A stretch of 64,000 nucleotides of DNA. Origin: Flavobacteriaceae bacterium (GTDB taxonomy: Bacteria; Bacteroidota; Bacteroidia; Flavobacteriales; Weeksellaceae). The stretch is taken from NCBI GenBank assembly GCA_030538275.1, contig JAUNUH010000012.1, positions 1 through 64,000 on the forward strand. Direction: 5' to 3'. This document shows, piece after piece, positions 38,966 to 48,086 of this stretch. Positions within the stretch are counted from its first letter, which is position 1. The number at the start of each line of letters is the position of its first letter. A model generated the notes under the pieces. It was not told the DNA's origin and did not search any database. It saw nothing but the letters and a program-made list of their open reading frames with translations. The translations under genes were made by a program, and so were the position numbers.

Positions 38966-41803
38966 TTATTTAATTAGTAACTTTTGAGAAAATTTTTGGT
39001 TTCCAGATGTAAACACCAAAATATATAGCCCTGTGCTTGCACGCGTGGGTAATTGAAGTTTTTCTATACCTTGAGTTACTTTTTCTGAATGTATCAACTT
39101 TCCTTGAATGTCATACATGTGTAATTCTCCGGCTTGTTGATTTAAAAATTCAATTTGAATTACTTGATTAACAACAGGATTGTTCACTACTCGGAATCCT
39201 ATTTCAGCTTCAGGCATAAGGTCTTGAACGTGAAGAGATTCTGCAGGTTGATTTCCAAAAATTTTGAATTCACCCGGTTGTAATTGAACTGTTTGTGTGG
39301 TCGAAGTAACCTGTAAAGAGGTATTATTCATCAAATTAAACCATGTCCCTGTATTAGGAAAATTAGGTGTAACCACAGCAGAAGTCGTTTGAAAATTGGC
39401 CAGAACTATCACATTATTTAATTCAGTAGAGGGAATATTTGAATCCCAAATTTTAATTTTTGGAAGTAAATTACCCGATTCTATGGTGTAGGTATTGGTT
39501 TTGAATACATCATTGGCAAGCCTAATATTCAAAATTTGAGACCATTCATTATACACCGCATGTCGCTCTGCATCTGTATCATATCCCAATTCGAAGGCCA
39601 CCGGTTTTGGCGCAGTACGGCAATCATTGTTATAAGTGCCATTTTCACAACGGTTGATTCCAAAATCATAACCCAATTCACCAAATTGCCAAATCATCTT
39701 AGGCCCTGGTATCGTGAGGGATACAGCGCCAAAGGCTTTTTGTCTGTGCAAGGCATTATTCAAATTTCTTACATTATAACTTCCAGATTGTGCGCCATAC
39801 TGCAGATTCTTGTACATAAGTCTTTCTTCATCATGACTTTCTCCATAACCAATGGCCATTTTTTCTGCAAAACCGTGCGCTTCATGATCCATATATCCAA
39901 AGTTACTATCAGATGAGTATCCCATCGTGTTTTGATTATAGGCAAAATTCAAATTGGTCCATAACATGATGCCCTTTCCTTCGTCTAATCTATAATTAGC
40001 CCATTGTTGCTCTTCAATTGGCGTTCCCAAATGTTCGAAAATTACAAAAGATGTAGGATCGATTTCCCATTGATAATCTGCATAAGATTTCAAAACATCT
40101 ACACGATCTTGTTGATATGCATTGGTACAAGCATCATCTCCACTCGAGCAATTTTGTGTAAATCCTTTGGTTAAATCCCATCTGAAACCATCGATATTAT
40201 ATTCCGAAATCCAATGTTGTATCACTCGTTTTACATAATAACGAGTAGCCGCTGCTGAATGATCAAAATCTTCGAAAACACCATAAGAATGTCTTGTTGT
40301 GGTGTTGAAATAAGGATTATCAGAAGATACACTGCCATATCCATCCCCATCTGGGTCATTGTTCCACAGCCTTACCAATGGAGATCTACCTGTTGCGTGA
40401 TTCAAAGCAATATCCAGTATTACGGCGATACCATTTTGATGACATACATCTACAAATTCTTTGAATTTATCTGCCGTTCCATAGGCTTTGTCGAGCGCAT
40501 AATGAAAAGATGGATTATATCCCCATGAATTATTTCCGTCAAACTCCATGATGGGCAATAACTCTATAGCATTGATATTAAGCCCTTTCAAATAATCAAT
40601 TTTGTTGATTAAAGATTGCCAATCCTTCTCGGAGGTGAAATCACGAACCAATAATTCATAAACAATTAAATTATCTCTTTCTGGTTTTTGAAAATTTGTA
40701 ACTGTCCATGCATAAGGCGATTGACCTGTTTGTATAATAGAGGCCTCAAAATCTTGACCTGCAGGGTATGCAGGTAAATTAGGATAAATTTGATTCGAAA
40801 TCCATTGATCGTCGTAGGATGATAAAATAAGTGGCGAATAGGGGTCTGCTACAATGCGCGAATCTGATGTTCGATATTGAAAAGCATATAACTCTCCTGG
40901 CGCAAGCCCGGAAATTTCAATCCAGAATAAATAAGGATCCTCTGTATCTCGATGCATTAAATATTCATTTTGCAACGACCAATTGTTGAAATCTCCAATG
41001 ACATGAATAAAGTCTTTTCCAGGAGCCCAAATCGCCAAACCGGCTATGGTAGCATCTGTTGTGTAATTGATGCCTTGACTTATCCATTCAGGAATAGGTG
41101 AAGAAACAACCTCAGGATTAACTACAAGTGTAAACGATTTGGTTTGTGCAGCTCCTCCAGCAGAAGTAGCTGTTAACTCCATAGTCGAAGTTTCACTGAG
41201 CGTATAAGTGTAGGAATAAGATGAAATATTATTCTGGGTATTCACTATATTTCCATTAGCTTTTAATACGTAATCAGCTGAAGCAGAAGTAGAAGCAGAA
41301 ATATTAATAGAAGCTCCCTCGTTCAATACCGTAACACTATTTTCTAATGGATTTAATAGGTTTAATTGAAAAACCCCAATATTGTAAAAGAAATCAGAAC
41401 AGCCATTGTCTTTTAATTCTTGTGTTCCGTTGGCATTTCTGAAGACCATTCCCATTTTTGTAGCATTAGCGGCTTGCTCTGCTGTGAGGTTAAAGTAAGT
41501 TTGCGGAACTATCGTAATGCTCCAAGTTCCGTCTCCATTATTGCTCATAGCTCCAATGCCGTCGTTTTGCCCCCAATTTCCTACAACCGAAAACCCCCAT
41601 GGATTGGCATCATTTCCGATTCCAGAATGCATATAAACTGCAGATGGGTTATTGAAGCCATTACAATTGGTCTCGGTAGAATTACTATTCACGGTAATCG
41701 TAATTTCATCTGAAACGTCAAAATTGGCAGGTGTTATGCTTACTTGGGCTTGAAGCCAAGCAAAACATATAAATGTTATAAATAATAAAATATTTTTCAT
41801 CAT
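38966..41803 (-). CDS. Secreted GH13 alpha-amylase-family glycoside hydrolase, T9SS type A
   Basis: 945 residues. Signal peptide 1-20; N-terminal beta domain (about 21-150) resembling starch-binding modules; a second beta segment (150-230); a CBM48-like domain (about 255-345, IHVIGDFNNWS); the catalytic barrel (about 375-770); a C-terminal beta domain; and a type A T9SS sorting domain (about 870-945, ending KFSQKLLIK). The GH13 regions are complete: DIALNHA (464-470), nucleophile Asp543 in GFRWDLTKGF, acid/base Glu590 in VIFEHLG, and the His657-Asp658 pair in GESHDEER. It should hydrolyse alpha-glucans outside the cell. The Nudix-type regulator starts upstream in the same direction with a 25-base gap, so they likely share a transcript. 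Confidence 0.93.
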   Translation of the reverse strand: MMKNILLFITFICFAWLQAQVSITPANFDVSDEITITVNSNSTETNCNGFNNPSAVYMHSGIGNDANPWGFSVVGNWGQNDGIGAMSNNGDGTWSITIVPQTYFNLTAEQAANATKMGMVFRNANGTQELKDNGCSDFFYNIGVFQLNLLNPLENSVTVLNEGASINISASTSASADYVLKANGNIVNTQNNISSYSYTYTLSETSTMELTATSAGGAAQTKSFTLVVNPEVVSSPIPEWISQGINYTTDATIAGLAIWAPGKDFIHVIGDFNNWSLQNEYLMHRDTEDPYLFWIEISGLAPGELYAFQYRTSDSRIVADPYSPLILSSYDDQWISNQIYPNLPAYPAGQDFEASIIQTGQSPYAWTVTNFQKPERDNLIVYELLVRDFTSEKDWQSLINKIDYLKGLNINAIELLPIMEFDGNNSWGYNPSFHYALDKAYGTADKFKEFVDVCHQNGIAVILDIALNHATGRSPLVRLWNNDPDGDGYGSVSSDNPYFNTTTRHSYGVFEDFDHSAAATRYYVKRVIQHWISEYNIDGFRWDLTKGFTQNCSSGDDACTNAYQQDRVDVLKSYADYQWEIDPTSFVIFEHLGTPIEEQQWANYRLDEGKGIMLWTNLNFAYNQNTMGYSSDSNFGYMDHEAHGFAEKMAIGYGESHDEERLMYKNLQYGAQSGSYNVRNLNNALHRQKAFGAVSLTIPGPKMIWQFGELGYDFGINRCENGTYNNDCRTAPKPVAFELGYDTDAERHAVYNEWSQILNIRLANDVFKTNTYTIESGNLLPKIKIWDSNIPSTELNNVIVLANFQTTSAVVTPNFPNTGTWFNLMNNTSLQVTSTTQTVQLQPGEFKIFGNQPAESLHVQDLMPEAEIGFRVVNNPVVNQVIQIEFLNQQAGELHMYDIQGKLIHSEKVTQGIEKLQLPTRASTGLYILVFTSGNQKFSQKLLIK

Positions 41804-41828
41804 TAATGTTTTAAATTAGAGATTCGAC

Positions 41829-42536
41829 TTAGTTTCTTCTTTCAGGCATTTCAAAAGAAAATAATTGGGCAGGTTTGTGAAATACCCCTTTTTGTTTTTC
41901 ATTTAATGGAATTAACTCTTCAATTTTTTTCACACTTTTTCTGAAATTTCTTTTATCCAACTTTCTATTTAGAATTAATTCATGTAAATGTTGCAATTGC
42001 GCAAGCGTAAATTTTTTGGGCAAAAGTTCAAAACTAATATGATAACTTTCCGTATCATCACGCAAAGTACGCAAAGCGTACTCAAAAATCTCATTATGGT
42101 CAAACGCCAAATCTGGAATTTCATTTACATCAACCCATTCTGTGATTTTGGCAAACGAAGAGGCTTTTGGATTCATATCTTCCATTCTCACCAAGGAATA
42201 ATAACCAATTGTGATGATATGCGCATCTGGATTTTTTCGAAATTGTTTTAGCCATGTTGCATCCTTTGCACCCTTGGTACGATTGGGATTTCCAAAAGCA
42301 TGAAATTGCTTCAAATAAACTCCCTCTAGACCTGTGAGTTCCTTTAATACTCGACCTGCCGCATGATCCAAATCTTCACCTTCAAATACGTGGTCACCCG
42401 GCAGTGCCGTTAATGGAATATGGGTGTCACTGAGTTGATCTTGCTCAATTAATAGGACTTTTAACTGATTTTCATCAAATCCAAAAACAACGCAATCTAC
42501 CGAAACATTCAGCTGATTTTTTGGCTGGGAATCCAT
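41829..42536 (-). CDS. NrtR/AraR-like transcription regulator with degenerate Nudix domain
   Basis: 235 residues. An N-terminal Nudix fold (about 10-150) is followed by a winged-helix DNA-binding domain (about 165-220, KFTLAQLQHLHELILNRKLDKRNFRKSV region). The Nudix box (GDHVFEGEDLDHAAGRVLKE and following LTG) lacks the catalytic REUxEE glutamates: RE is RV and EE is EL. The domain is therefore probably a ligand sensor, not a hydrolase. This matches the NrtR-related regulators that in Bacteroidota control sugar genes such as arabinose use. It is co-directional with the amylase and divergent from pfkA. A palindrome overlaps its own promoter, which suggests autoregulation; ligand unknown, a sugar or sugar phosphate being plausible. 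Confidence 0.88.
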   Translation of the reverse strand: MDSQPKNQLNVSVDCVVFGFDENQLKVLLIEQDQLSDTHIPLTALPGDHVFEGEDLDHAAGRVLKELTGLEGVYLKQFHAFGNPNRTKGAKDATWLKQFRKNPDAHIITIGYYSLVRMEDMNPKASSFAKITEWVDVNEIPDLAFDHNEIFEYALRTLRDDTESYHISFELLPKKFTLAQLQHLHELILNRKLDKRNFRKSVKKIEELIPLNEKQKGVFHKPAQLFSFEMPERRN

Positions 42537-42546
42537 ACGGTGTATA

Positions 42547-42564
42547 TTTTACACAAATGTAAAA
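42547..42564. promoter_or_regulatory. Palindromic operator candidate over the regulator promoter
   Basis: TTTTACA-CAAA-TGTAAAA is a perfect inverted repeat of 7-base arms. It covers the -7 element (42554-42561) of the Nudix-type regulator. A winged-helix dimer bound here would block transcription of the regulator and, with it, the amylase. Binding is inferred from position and symmetry only. Confidence 0.5.
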
Positions 42565-42584
42565 TTTATATGGCTTATAACAAA
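42554..42584 (-). promoter_or_regulatory. Promoter of the Nudix-type regulator gene
   Basis: On the minus strand TTTG (42584-42581), exactly 19 bases, then TACATTTG (42561-42554): a perfect Bacteroidota promoter. The leader before the start codon at 42536 is about 10 bases. Confidence 0.8.
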
Positions 42585-42603
42585 CTTTGAGGTCAAAGAT
42601 TCG

Positions 42604-42611
42604 TATATTTG
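42604..42611 (+). promoter_or_regulatory. Candidate -7 element for pfkA-gap
   Basis: TATATTTG matches TAnnTTTG, 17 bases before the pfkA ATG. The -33 position lacks TTTG at 19 bases. Just upstream, CTTTGA-GG-TCAAAG (42585-42598) is a perfect 6-base inverted repeat that could be a regulator site. Confidence 0.5.
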
Positions 42612-42628
42612 CATCTCATTTTTAACGT

Positions 42629-43615
42629 ATGGCAAAAACTGACATGAATGCAATTGCAGTAGTAACTTCGGGTGGAGATGCCCCAGGAATGAACGCTGCG
42701 CTGAGAGCTGTTGTAAGAGCTTGTTCATATCATAAAATCAGATGTAAGGGCGTAAGACTTGGATATCAAGGACTTATAACCAATGATATTGTTGAACTCG
42801 GGCCTAGAAGCGTGAGTAATATTATCAATCGAGGTGGAACCATATTAAAAACGGCGAGATCCTCTGATTTCAAAACCAAAGAAGGACGCCAAAAAGCTTT
42901 CGAAAATATTCAAAAAAATAATATTGACGGCTTAGTTGTAATCGGTGGAGATGGTTCTTTTACAGGTGCTATGACGCTGGAAAAGGAATTCGGAATCAAA
43001 ACAATTGGTGTGCCAGGTACCATAGACAATGATATTTTTGGAACAGATTCTACCATTGGTTACGATACCGCATTGAACACGGCCATGGATGCCATTGACA
43101 AAATCAGAGATACCGCAACCTCACATAACCGACTATTCTTTATAGAAGTGATGGGTAGAGACGCCGGTTTTATTGCATTGAATAGTGGAATTGCATCTGG
43201 AGCGCAAGATATTTTGATTCCAGAGAAAAAAGATGATATCGAAACCTTGTTTTCTTCTATCGAAAGAGGAGAAAAAGCAGGAAAACTTTCGAATATCATT
43301 GTCGTGGCAGAGGGTGAAGAATTGGGAGGCGTTTATGATTTGGCTAAATTTACCAAAATGAAATATCCCAAATTCGATGTTCGAGTTACTGTTTTGGGCC
43401 ATATTCAGAGAGGAGGTGACCCCACATGCGCAGACCGAGTTTTGGGCAGCAGGCTGGGAATTGCTGCAGTTGAAGGATTGCTGAACGGTAAAAGTGCAGT
43501 GATGGCGGGAATACGAAGTAATAAAGTGGTCTATACCTCTTTCGAAGATGCCATTCAAAAACAAAATGTTATTAATAAAGAATTAATCAGAATTGTTGAA
43601 ATTCTGGCAAGATAA
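42629..43615 (+). CDS. pfkA: ATP-dependent 6-phosphofructokinase
   Basis: 328 residues, the size of the allosteric bacterial ATP-PFK. It phosphorylates fructose 6-phosphate to the 1,6-bisphosphate. Seen: VTSGGDAPGMNAALR (ATP loop, with the Gly that favours ATP over PPi), VVIGGDGSFTGA, the catalytic GTIDNDIFGTDSTIGYDTAL with Asp base, EVMGRDAGFIAL and VTVLGHIQRGGDPTCADRVL. gap follows after 24 bases, making a glycolytic operon. Confidence 0.96.
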   Translation: MAKTDMNAIAVVTSGGDAPGMNAALRAVVRACSYHKIRCKGVRLGYQGLITNDIVELGPRSVSNIINRGGTILKTARSSDFKTKEGRQKAFENIQKNNIDGLVVIGGDGSFTGAMTLEKEFGIKTIGVPGTIDNDIFGTDSTIGYDTALNTAMDAIDKIRDTATSHNRLFFIEVMGRDAGFIALNSGIASGAQDILIPEKKDDIETLFSSIERGEKAGKLSNIIVVAEGEELGGVYDLAKFTKMKYPKFDVRVTVLGHIQRGGDPTCADRVLGSRLGIAAVEGLLNGKSAVMAGIRSNKVVYTSFEDAIQKQNVINKELIRIVEILAR

Positions 43616-43639
43616 ATTAAAACCAAATATCTAATTATT

Positions 43640-44659
43640 ATGTCAAAAGTAAAAGTTGCAATTAACGGATTCGGAAGAATAGGTCGTTTAGCTTTCAGAT
43701 TAATGGAGGATTCTCCAGAATTTGATATCGTAGCTATCAATGACCTTACAGATGCCAAAACATTGGGCCATTTATTAAAATATGATTCAACACAAGGAAG
43801 TTTCAAAACAGAATCATTGGAAATCAAAGAAAACGCTTTGGTGGTTGACGGCAGAGAAATTACCATTTATGCACAAAAAAATCCAGAAGATTTACCATGG
43901 GGTGAATTGGGCGTTGACGTGGTACTGGAATGTACAGGGTTTTTCACAACTAGAGAAAAAGCCGAATTACACATCAAAGCAGGAGCTAAAAAAGTAATAA
44001 TTTCTGCACCCGGCAAAGGTGATTTGAAAACAGTAGTTTATAATGTAAATCACGAAATTTTGGATGGTTCCGAAACTGTACTTTCTGCAGCTTCTTGTAC
44101 AACCAATTGCCTGGCTCCAGTGGCTAAAGTGCTGAACGACAGCTTTGGATTGAAATCTGGACTTATGACAACTGTTCACGGCTATACAAACGACCAAAAT
44201 ACACTAGACGGACCTCACAAAGATTTGCGTAGAGCACGTGCAGCCGCTGTGAATATTGTGCCTACAACTACAGGTGCTGCTGCTGCAGTAGGCCTTGTTT
44301 TACCCGAACTGAAAGGTAAACTGGACGGAATGGCCTTACGCGTTCCCGTGGCTACAGGTTCTTTGGTAGATTTAACGGTTATTCTCGATAAAACAGTTAC
44401 TGTAGATGAAGTGAATGATGCCATTAAAACCGCTGCCGATGGAGATTTGAAAGATACTTTGGGTTATACCTTTGACCCAATTGTTTCTACAGACGTTATC
44501 GGAACTTTGTATGGTTCTTACTTTGACATGCTATCAACCACTGTTCAAGAAGTGGATGGCCAACAATTGGTGAAAGTAATTTCTTGGTACGACAACGAAA
44601 TGTCATATACCGCTCAATTAGTGAGGCTTACAAAGCATTTTGCGAATTTAATGGCGTGA
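43640..44659 (+). CDS. gap: Glyceraldehyde-3-phosphate dehydrogenase, type I
   Basis: 339 residues. NAD-binding start [17 protein letters not shown]; catalytic Cys in [41 protein letters not shown] split by the usual loop; and the C-terminal [16 protein letters not shown]. It oxidises glyceraldehyde 3-phosphate in glycolysis. Co-transcribed with pfkA and closed by the terminator at 44682-44711. Confidence 0.97.
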   Translation: MSKVKVAINGFGRIGRLAFRLMEDSPEFDIVAINDLTDAKTLGHLLKYDSTQGSFKTESLEIKENALVVDGREITIYAQKNPEDLPWGELGVDVVLECTGFFTTREKAELHIKAGAKKVIISAPGKGDLKTVVYNVNHEILDGSETVLSAASCTTNCLAPVAKVLNDSFGLKSGLMTTVHGYTNDQNTLDGPHKDLRRARAAAVNIVPTTTGAAAAVGLVLPELKGKLDGMALRVPVATGSLVDLTVILDKTVTVDEVNDAIKTAADGDLKDTLGYTFDPIVSTDVIGTLYGSYFDMLSTTVQEVDGQQLVKVISWYDNEMSYTAQLVRLTKHFANLMA

Positions 44660-44681
44660 TTTTAAAATAAAATACTTGTAA

Positions 44682-44711
44682 AAGGCAGTGAATTTCACTG
44701 TCTTTTTTTTT
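44682..44711 (+). terminator. Terminator of the pfkA-gap operon
   Basis: GGCAGTG pairs with CACTGTC (one G-U pair) around a short AT loop, followed by nine T residues; about 25 bases after the gap stop. Confidence 0.88.
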
Positions 44712-44768
44712 GAATTATAAATGAAAGTTTTCCAAAATTTTTTAATAGTGTATTTTGTACAATTATAG

Positions 44769-44776
44769 TATCTTTG
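44769..44776 (+). promoter_or_regulatory. Candidate -7 element for the ROK kinase gene
   Basis: TATCTTTG matches TAnnTTTG, 22 bases before the ATG. No -33 TTTG at 19 bases. An 8-base palindrome TTGTACAA (44755-44762) lies just upstream. Confidence 0.45.
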
Positions 44777-44798
44777 ATTGAATTTTTGAACAAGAATA

Positions 44799-45764
44799 AT
44801 GTCGATAGAACAGATACAATCTCAATTTGCTTTAGGAATAGATATTGGCGGAACCAACACCAAGTTTGGTTTGGTAAACCAACGTGGGGAAGTTTTGATA
44901 AAAGATCGATTGAAAACAACTGATTATCCAGAATTTATAGATTTTGTTGATGAATTATATAACAAAATTAAACCTTGGATAGATGAATATGCTCAAGATG
45001 CGGTTTTCAAAGGAATAGGCGTGGGAGCTCCAAATGGAAATTTTTATAAAGGAACTATCGAACAAGCTGCAAACCTGCAATGGAAAGGAATCGTACCTAT
45101 AAGCAATATTATCACAGAAAAATTTGGAGTTCCGGTAAAAGTTACAAATGATGCCAATGCCGCTGCCTTGGGAGAAATGATGTATGGAGCCGCACGTGGT
45201 ATGAAAGATTTCATCATGATTACACTGGGAACAGGCGTTGGAGGTGGAATTGTAAGTGGCGGAAAATTAGTGTACGGTCACGATGGATATGCAGGCGAAT
45301 TAGGTCATTCGATTGTAAAACCAGGAGGAAGAAAGCACTGGAACACGGGCTCAAGAGGAAGTTTAGAGGCTTATGCCTCTGCCACAGGAATCGCTATTAC
45401 CGCCAAAAAAATGCGTGCAGAATTCCCCGATTCTTTGTTAAATAATTACCATGAAGACGAAATTAATGCCAAAACCGTGTTCGACTGCGCAGAGCAAGGT
45501 GACGAAATTGCACGAGAAGTCTTTCGATACACAGGGCAAAAGTTGGGAGAAGCATTGGCCAACTTTGTTATGTTTTCTTCGCCAGAAGCAATTTTTTTAT
45601 TCGGTGGCGTAATTCAATCGGGAAAATATATAACAGAACCCGCCAAAATGTATATGGAGCGAAATTTATTTCCCATTTTTCAAAATAAAGTAAAGCTAAT
45701 TTTTAGTGAACTAGATGAAGCAGATGCCGCAATTTTAGGGGCAAGCGCATTGGTCTGGGCTTAA
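44799..45764 (+). CDS. ROK-family sugar kinase, probable glucokinase
   Basis: 321 residues. The ATP site GIDIGGTNTKFGLV, the sugar-binding/catalytic VTNDANAAALGEMMYG (Asp base), and LGTGVGGGIVSGGKLVYG are clear. The ROK signature is recognisable (AGELGHSIVKPGGRKHWNTG and following SRGSLEAYASATG), but the three cysteines that bind zinc in most ROK kinases are replaced by non-Cys residues, so this is a zinc-free variant. Together with pfkA, gap and the amylase upstream, the likely substrate is glucose released from alpha-glucans. The BadF-type kinase follows after 32 bases. Confidence 0.9.
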   Translation: MSIEQIQSQFALGIDIGGTNTKFGLVNQRGEVLIKDRLKTTDYPEFIDFVDELYNKIKPWIDEYAQDAVFKGIGVGAPNGNFYKGTIEQAANLQWKGIVPISNIITEKFGVPVKVTNDANAAALGEMMYGAARGMKDFIMITLGTGVGGGIVSGGKLVYGHDGYAGELGHSIVKPGGRKHWNTGSRGSLEAYASATGIAITAKKMRAEFPDSLLNNYHEDEINAKTVFDCAEQGDEIAREVFRYTGQKLGEALANFVMFSSPEAIFLFGGVIQSGKYITEPAKMYMERNLFPIFQNKVKLIFSELDEADAAILGASALVWA

Positions 45765-45796
45765 ATAAGTGAAGGCAAAAAAATATTTGTGTAAAT

Positions 45797-46645
45797 ATGA
45801 AATTAAAAGGTATTGTTGATAGTGGTTCAACCAAAGCAGATTGGTTGTTCGTGGATGCATCTGGAACAGAAGTTTTACACCATCAAACCAAAGGTTTTAA
45901 TCCATTAATTATTTCTAAAGAAGAGATTCTGAGCGAGTTAAATCAACAAACTGCCTTGATTTCAATTAAAGAAAATATAAGTGAATTGTATTTTTATGGT
46001 GCTGGTTGTTCTGTAGATGGAATTAAAACTGAGCTCAAAAATACATTGGAAACCTTTTTTGAAAAGGCTGAAGTAAAAGTGGATTCGGATTTAATGGCTG
46101 CTTGTCATGCTGTTTACCGCGGGAATGAATGTGTTGTGGCCATTTTGGGAACAGGATCTAATGCATGTTTTTTTGATGGCGAAAAGGCTTTTGCAGAAAT
46201 TCCTTCACTCGGTTTTATCTTGGGAGACGAGGGTTCTGGCAATCATATTGGTCGTGAATTGTTGAGACTGTATTTTTATAATCAAATGCCAGAAAATATA
46301 GCTTCAAAATTTGAAAGCCAATTTGATTTAAAATTACCTCATGTATTGGAAAGTTTATACAGAAAGAATCAAGTGAATGCATATTTAGCACAATTTGCCG
46401 AATTTGCTGTGCAACAAAAAGAAGAGGAATTTATTACAGAATTAGTAAAATTCTGCTTTCAATCTTTTATTCAACAAATGATTTTCCCCAATTTACAACA
46501 TCCAAATACGCAAATTAATTTTGTAGGTTCTATTGCACATTATTTTGGTCAAGAACTTGTAGAGCTAATGGAAATCAATCAATTAAACTTAGGTAAAATC
46601 CTTCACAAACCTATAGATGGCTTGTCGCAATACCATTATTTTTGA
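45797..46645 (+). CDS. BadF/N-acetylglucosamine kinase-like ATPase
   Basis: 282 residues with the actin-like ATPase fold: phosphate loop GIVDSGSTKADWLFVD, second phosphate motif AILGTGSNACFFDG, and GFILGDEGSGNHIGRELL, typical of the BadF/BadG/BcrA and N-acetylglucosamine kinase group. No iron-sulfur cysteine pattern of the reductase activators is seen, so a sugar kinase (amino-sugar) is more likely than a dehydratase activator. It follows the ROK kinase on the same strand, probably in one operon. Confidence 0.85.
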   Translation: MKLKGIVDSGSTKADWLFVDASGTEVLHHQTKGFNPLIISKEEILSELNQQTALISIKENISELYFYGAGCSVDGIKTELKNTLETFFEKAEVKVDSDLMAACHAVYRGNECVVAILGTGSNACFFDGEKAFAEIPSLGFILGDEGSGNHIGRELLRLYFYNQMPENIASKFESQFDLKLPHVLESLYRKNQVNAYLAQFAEFAVQQKEEEFITELVKFCFQSFIQQMIFPNLQHPNTQINFVGSIAHYFGQELVELMEINQLNLGKILHKPIDGLSQYHYF

Positions 46646-46674
46646 TTTTTCACATTTTTGAAGTCCAGTAAAAA

Positions 46675-46708
46675 ATAATAAAACCGGCTTAGTAAAATAC
46701 CAAGCCGG
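46675..46708 (-). terminator. Terminator after the T9SS type A protein gene
   Basis: CCGGCTT and AAGCCGG pair perfectly; on the minus strand a T-rich run follows, 43 bases after the stop at 46751. It lies between convergent genes, so the hairpin may also slow plus-strand transcription from the kinase operon. Confidence 0.8.
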
Positions 46709-46750
46709 CAAAAAATTGTGAAGTAAAATTTCAAGTCTTTTCTGACTTTC

Positions 46751-47830
46751 TTATCTCAATAGAATAAATTTTGTATTAATTAATTCTCTACCTTGGTAAT
46801 CAACTACCTTAATGAAGTAGTTACCTGGGCTCAAATTATTCAATGGAATGGTTTTCGAATTTAACGCATCCGCCAAATTCATTTTGGTTTTAATCAACTC
46901 ATTTCCAGCAAAATCATAAATCGATACGTTGCCCATTCCATCAATCTTATTATTTACAGAAACGCTAATCTCGCGGTTGGTAACTTTGGTAGGATATACA
47001 CTTACAAAGTTGTTTGCAACAGCCAGAGATTCAGCATCTTTCAATAAGTAAGGGCTGGCCAAATCATAAACAGGCGTAGTGTAATCTACATGCATTTTTT
47101 CTGCTTTTAAATTGTCAAAATTCAAGGTGTAGAAGCCTTTTCCTTGTGCATTAGATAGCAATACATTTCCATCGGACATTACAGCAGAACCATTCGTTGT
47201 AAATCCTTTTTCGAGTCCGCTAATGGTTCCCATAAAAGTAGCACTCATATTCTTGGGATTAATTTTTACCACATTAGAATAGGCAGAAATTAAGTAGAGA
47301 TTCCCAGCGTTATCTGCAATCAAATCACCTCCAAAGAATTTTTGATGATTCAGCGATATATCACTGCTCAAGGCTCCCAATTCTTTTACAGCAAAACCGT
47401 TTTTCATGGGTAGAATCTCCAGTAATTGCGTAGAATTATTATTCAAAGCATAACTTATACCGTTCGATGCCGTTCCCATTCTAGAAAATTGCTCTCCAAT
47501 GGCACATTTAGAATGAGCCTTTCCGCTGGCGTAGATACGTTGATATTGCTGTGTATTCATATCATAGGTATATACATCGGGAGAGTGCATACCCACAAAA
47601 ACAATGGTTTGATTCTTTTTATCATAGGTCATTCCAACCACCTGATCGGGAATTTCCATATTCTTTTTCGAAATAATCTGATCAGACACCCCTTTCATAT
47701 CCACAAATCTGAAATCTTGAAAATCAATAGAGGTTTGTCCTTGACCACTTGCAGCAATAATATCTTTTTGTTGTGAAAAGCCTATTGTTACTACAGAAAG
47801 TGTAATTAAAGTGAGTAAAGTTTTCTTCAT
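46751..47830 (-). CDS. Secreted protein with T9SS type A sorting domain
   Basis: 359 residues. Signal peptide 1-19 (ending GFSQ). The body (about 40-270) has repeated four-stranded motifs such as TIVFVGMHSPDVYTYDM, GDLIADNAGNLYLIS and SAVMSDGNVLLSNAQG, suggestive of a beta-propeller. The C-terminal roughly 75 residues form the T9SS type A domain (VSVYPTKVTNREISV, VSIYDFAGNELIKT, LSPGNYFIKVVDYQGR). It is thus exported to the surface or medium; function unknown. Free-standing gene. Confidence 0.8.
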   Translation of the reverse strand: MKKTLLTLITLSVVTIGFSQQKDIIAASGQGQTSIDFQDFRFVDMKGVSDQIISKKNMEIPDQVVGMTYDKKNQTIVFVGMHSPDVYTYDMNTQQYQRIYASGKAHSKCAIGEQFSRMGTASNGISYALNNNSTQLLEILPMKNGFAVKELGALSSDISLNHQKFFGGDLIADNAGNLYLISAYSNVVKINPKNMSATFMGTISGLEKGFTTNGSAVMSDGNVLLSNAQGKGFYTLNFDNLKAEKMHVDYTTPVYDLASPYLLKDAESLAVANNFVSVYPTKVTNREISVSVNNKIDGMGNVSIYDFAGNELIKTKMNLADALNSKTIPLNNLSPGNYFIKVVDYQGRELINTKFILLR

Positions 47831-47853
47831 AATATTTTTATTTAATTCTGTAT

Positions 47854-47861
47854 CAAACTTA
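47854..47861 (-). promoter_or_regulatory. Candidate -7 element for the T9SS gene at 46751-47830
   Basis: On the minus strand TAAGTTTG matches TAnnTTTG, 24 bases before the start. No -33 at the usual spacing. The rest of the 47831-48086 gap is AT-rich and I see nothing else in it. Confidence 0.35.
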
Positions 47862-48086
47862 CAAAAAAATAATTGAATTCCTAATAATTGTCCGTAATTT
47901 ATTTTACGAACTATAAAAATCTATCTTATAAATTCACTAAGTGTTAATTTTACACCTACTAAATCCAATCCATATTTCTTAAAAAATATGAAGCATTAAT
48001 TAGGATAATGAATTTTAATTGTGAGAATTCTTTAGAAACTTGTCAAAATCGTATTATATCATTTCTACCTATTTTCAAGTGGAAGA

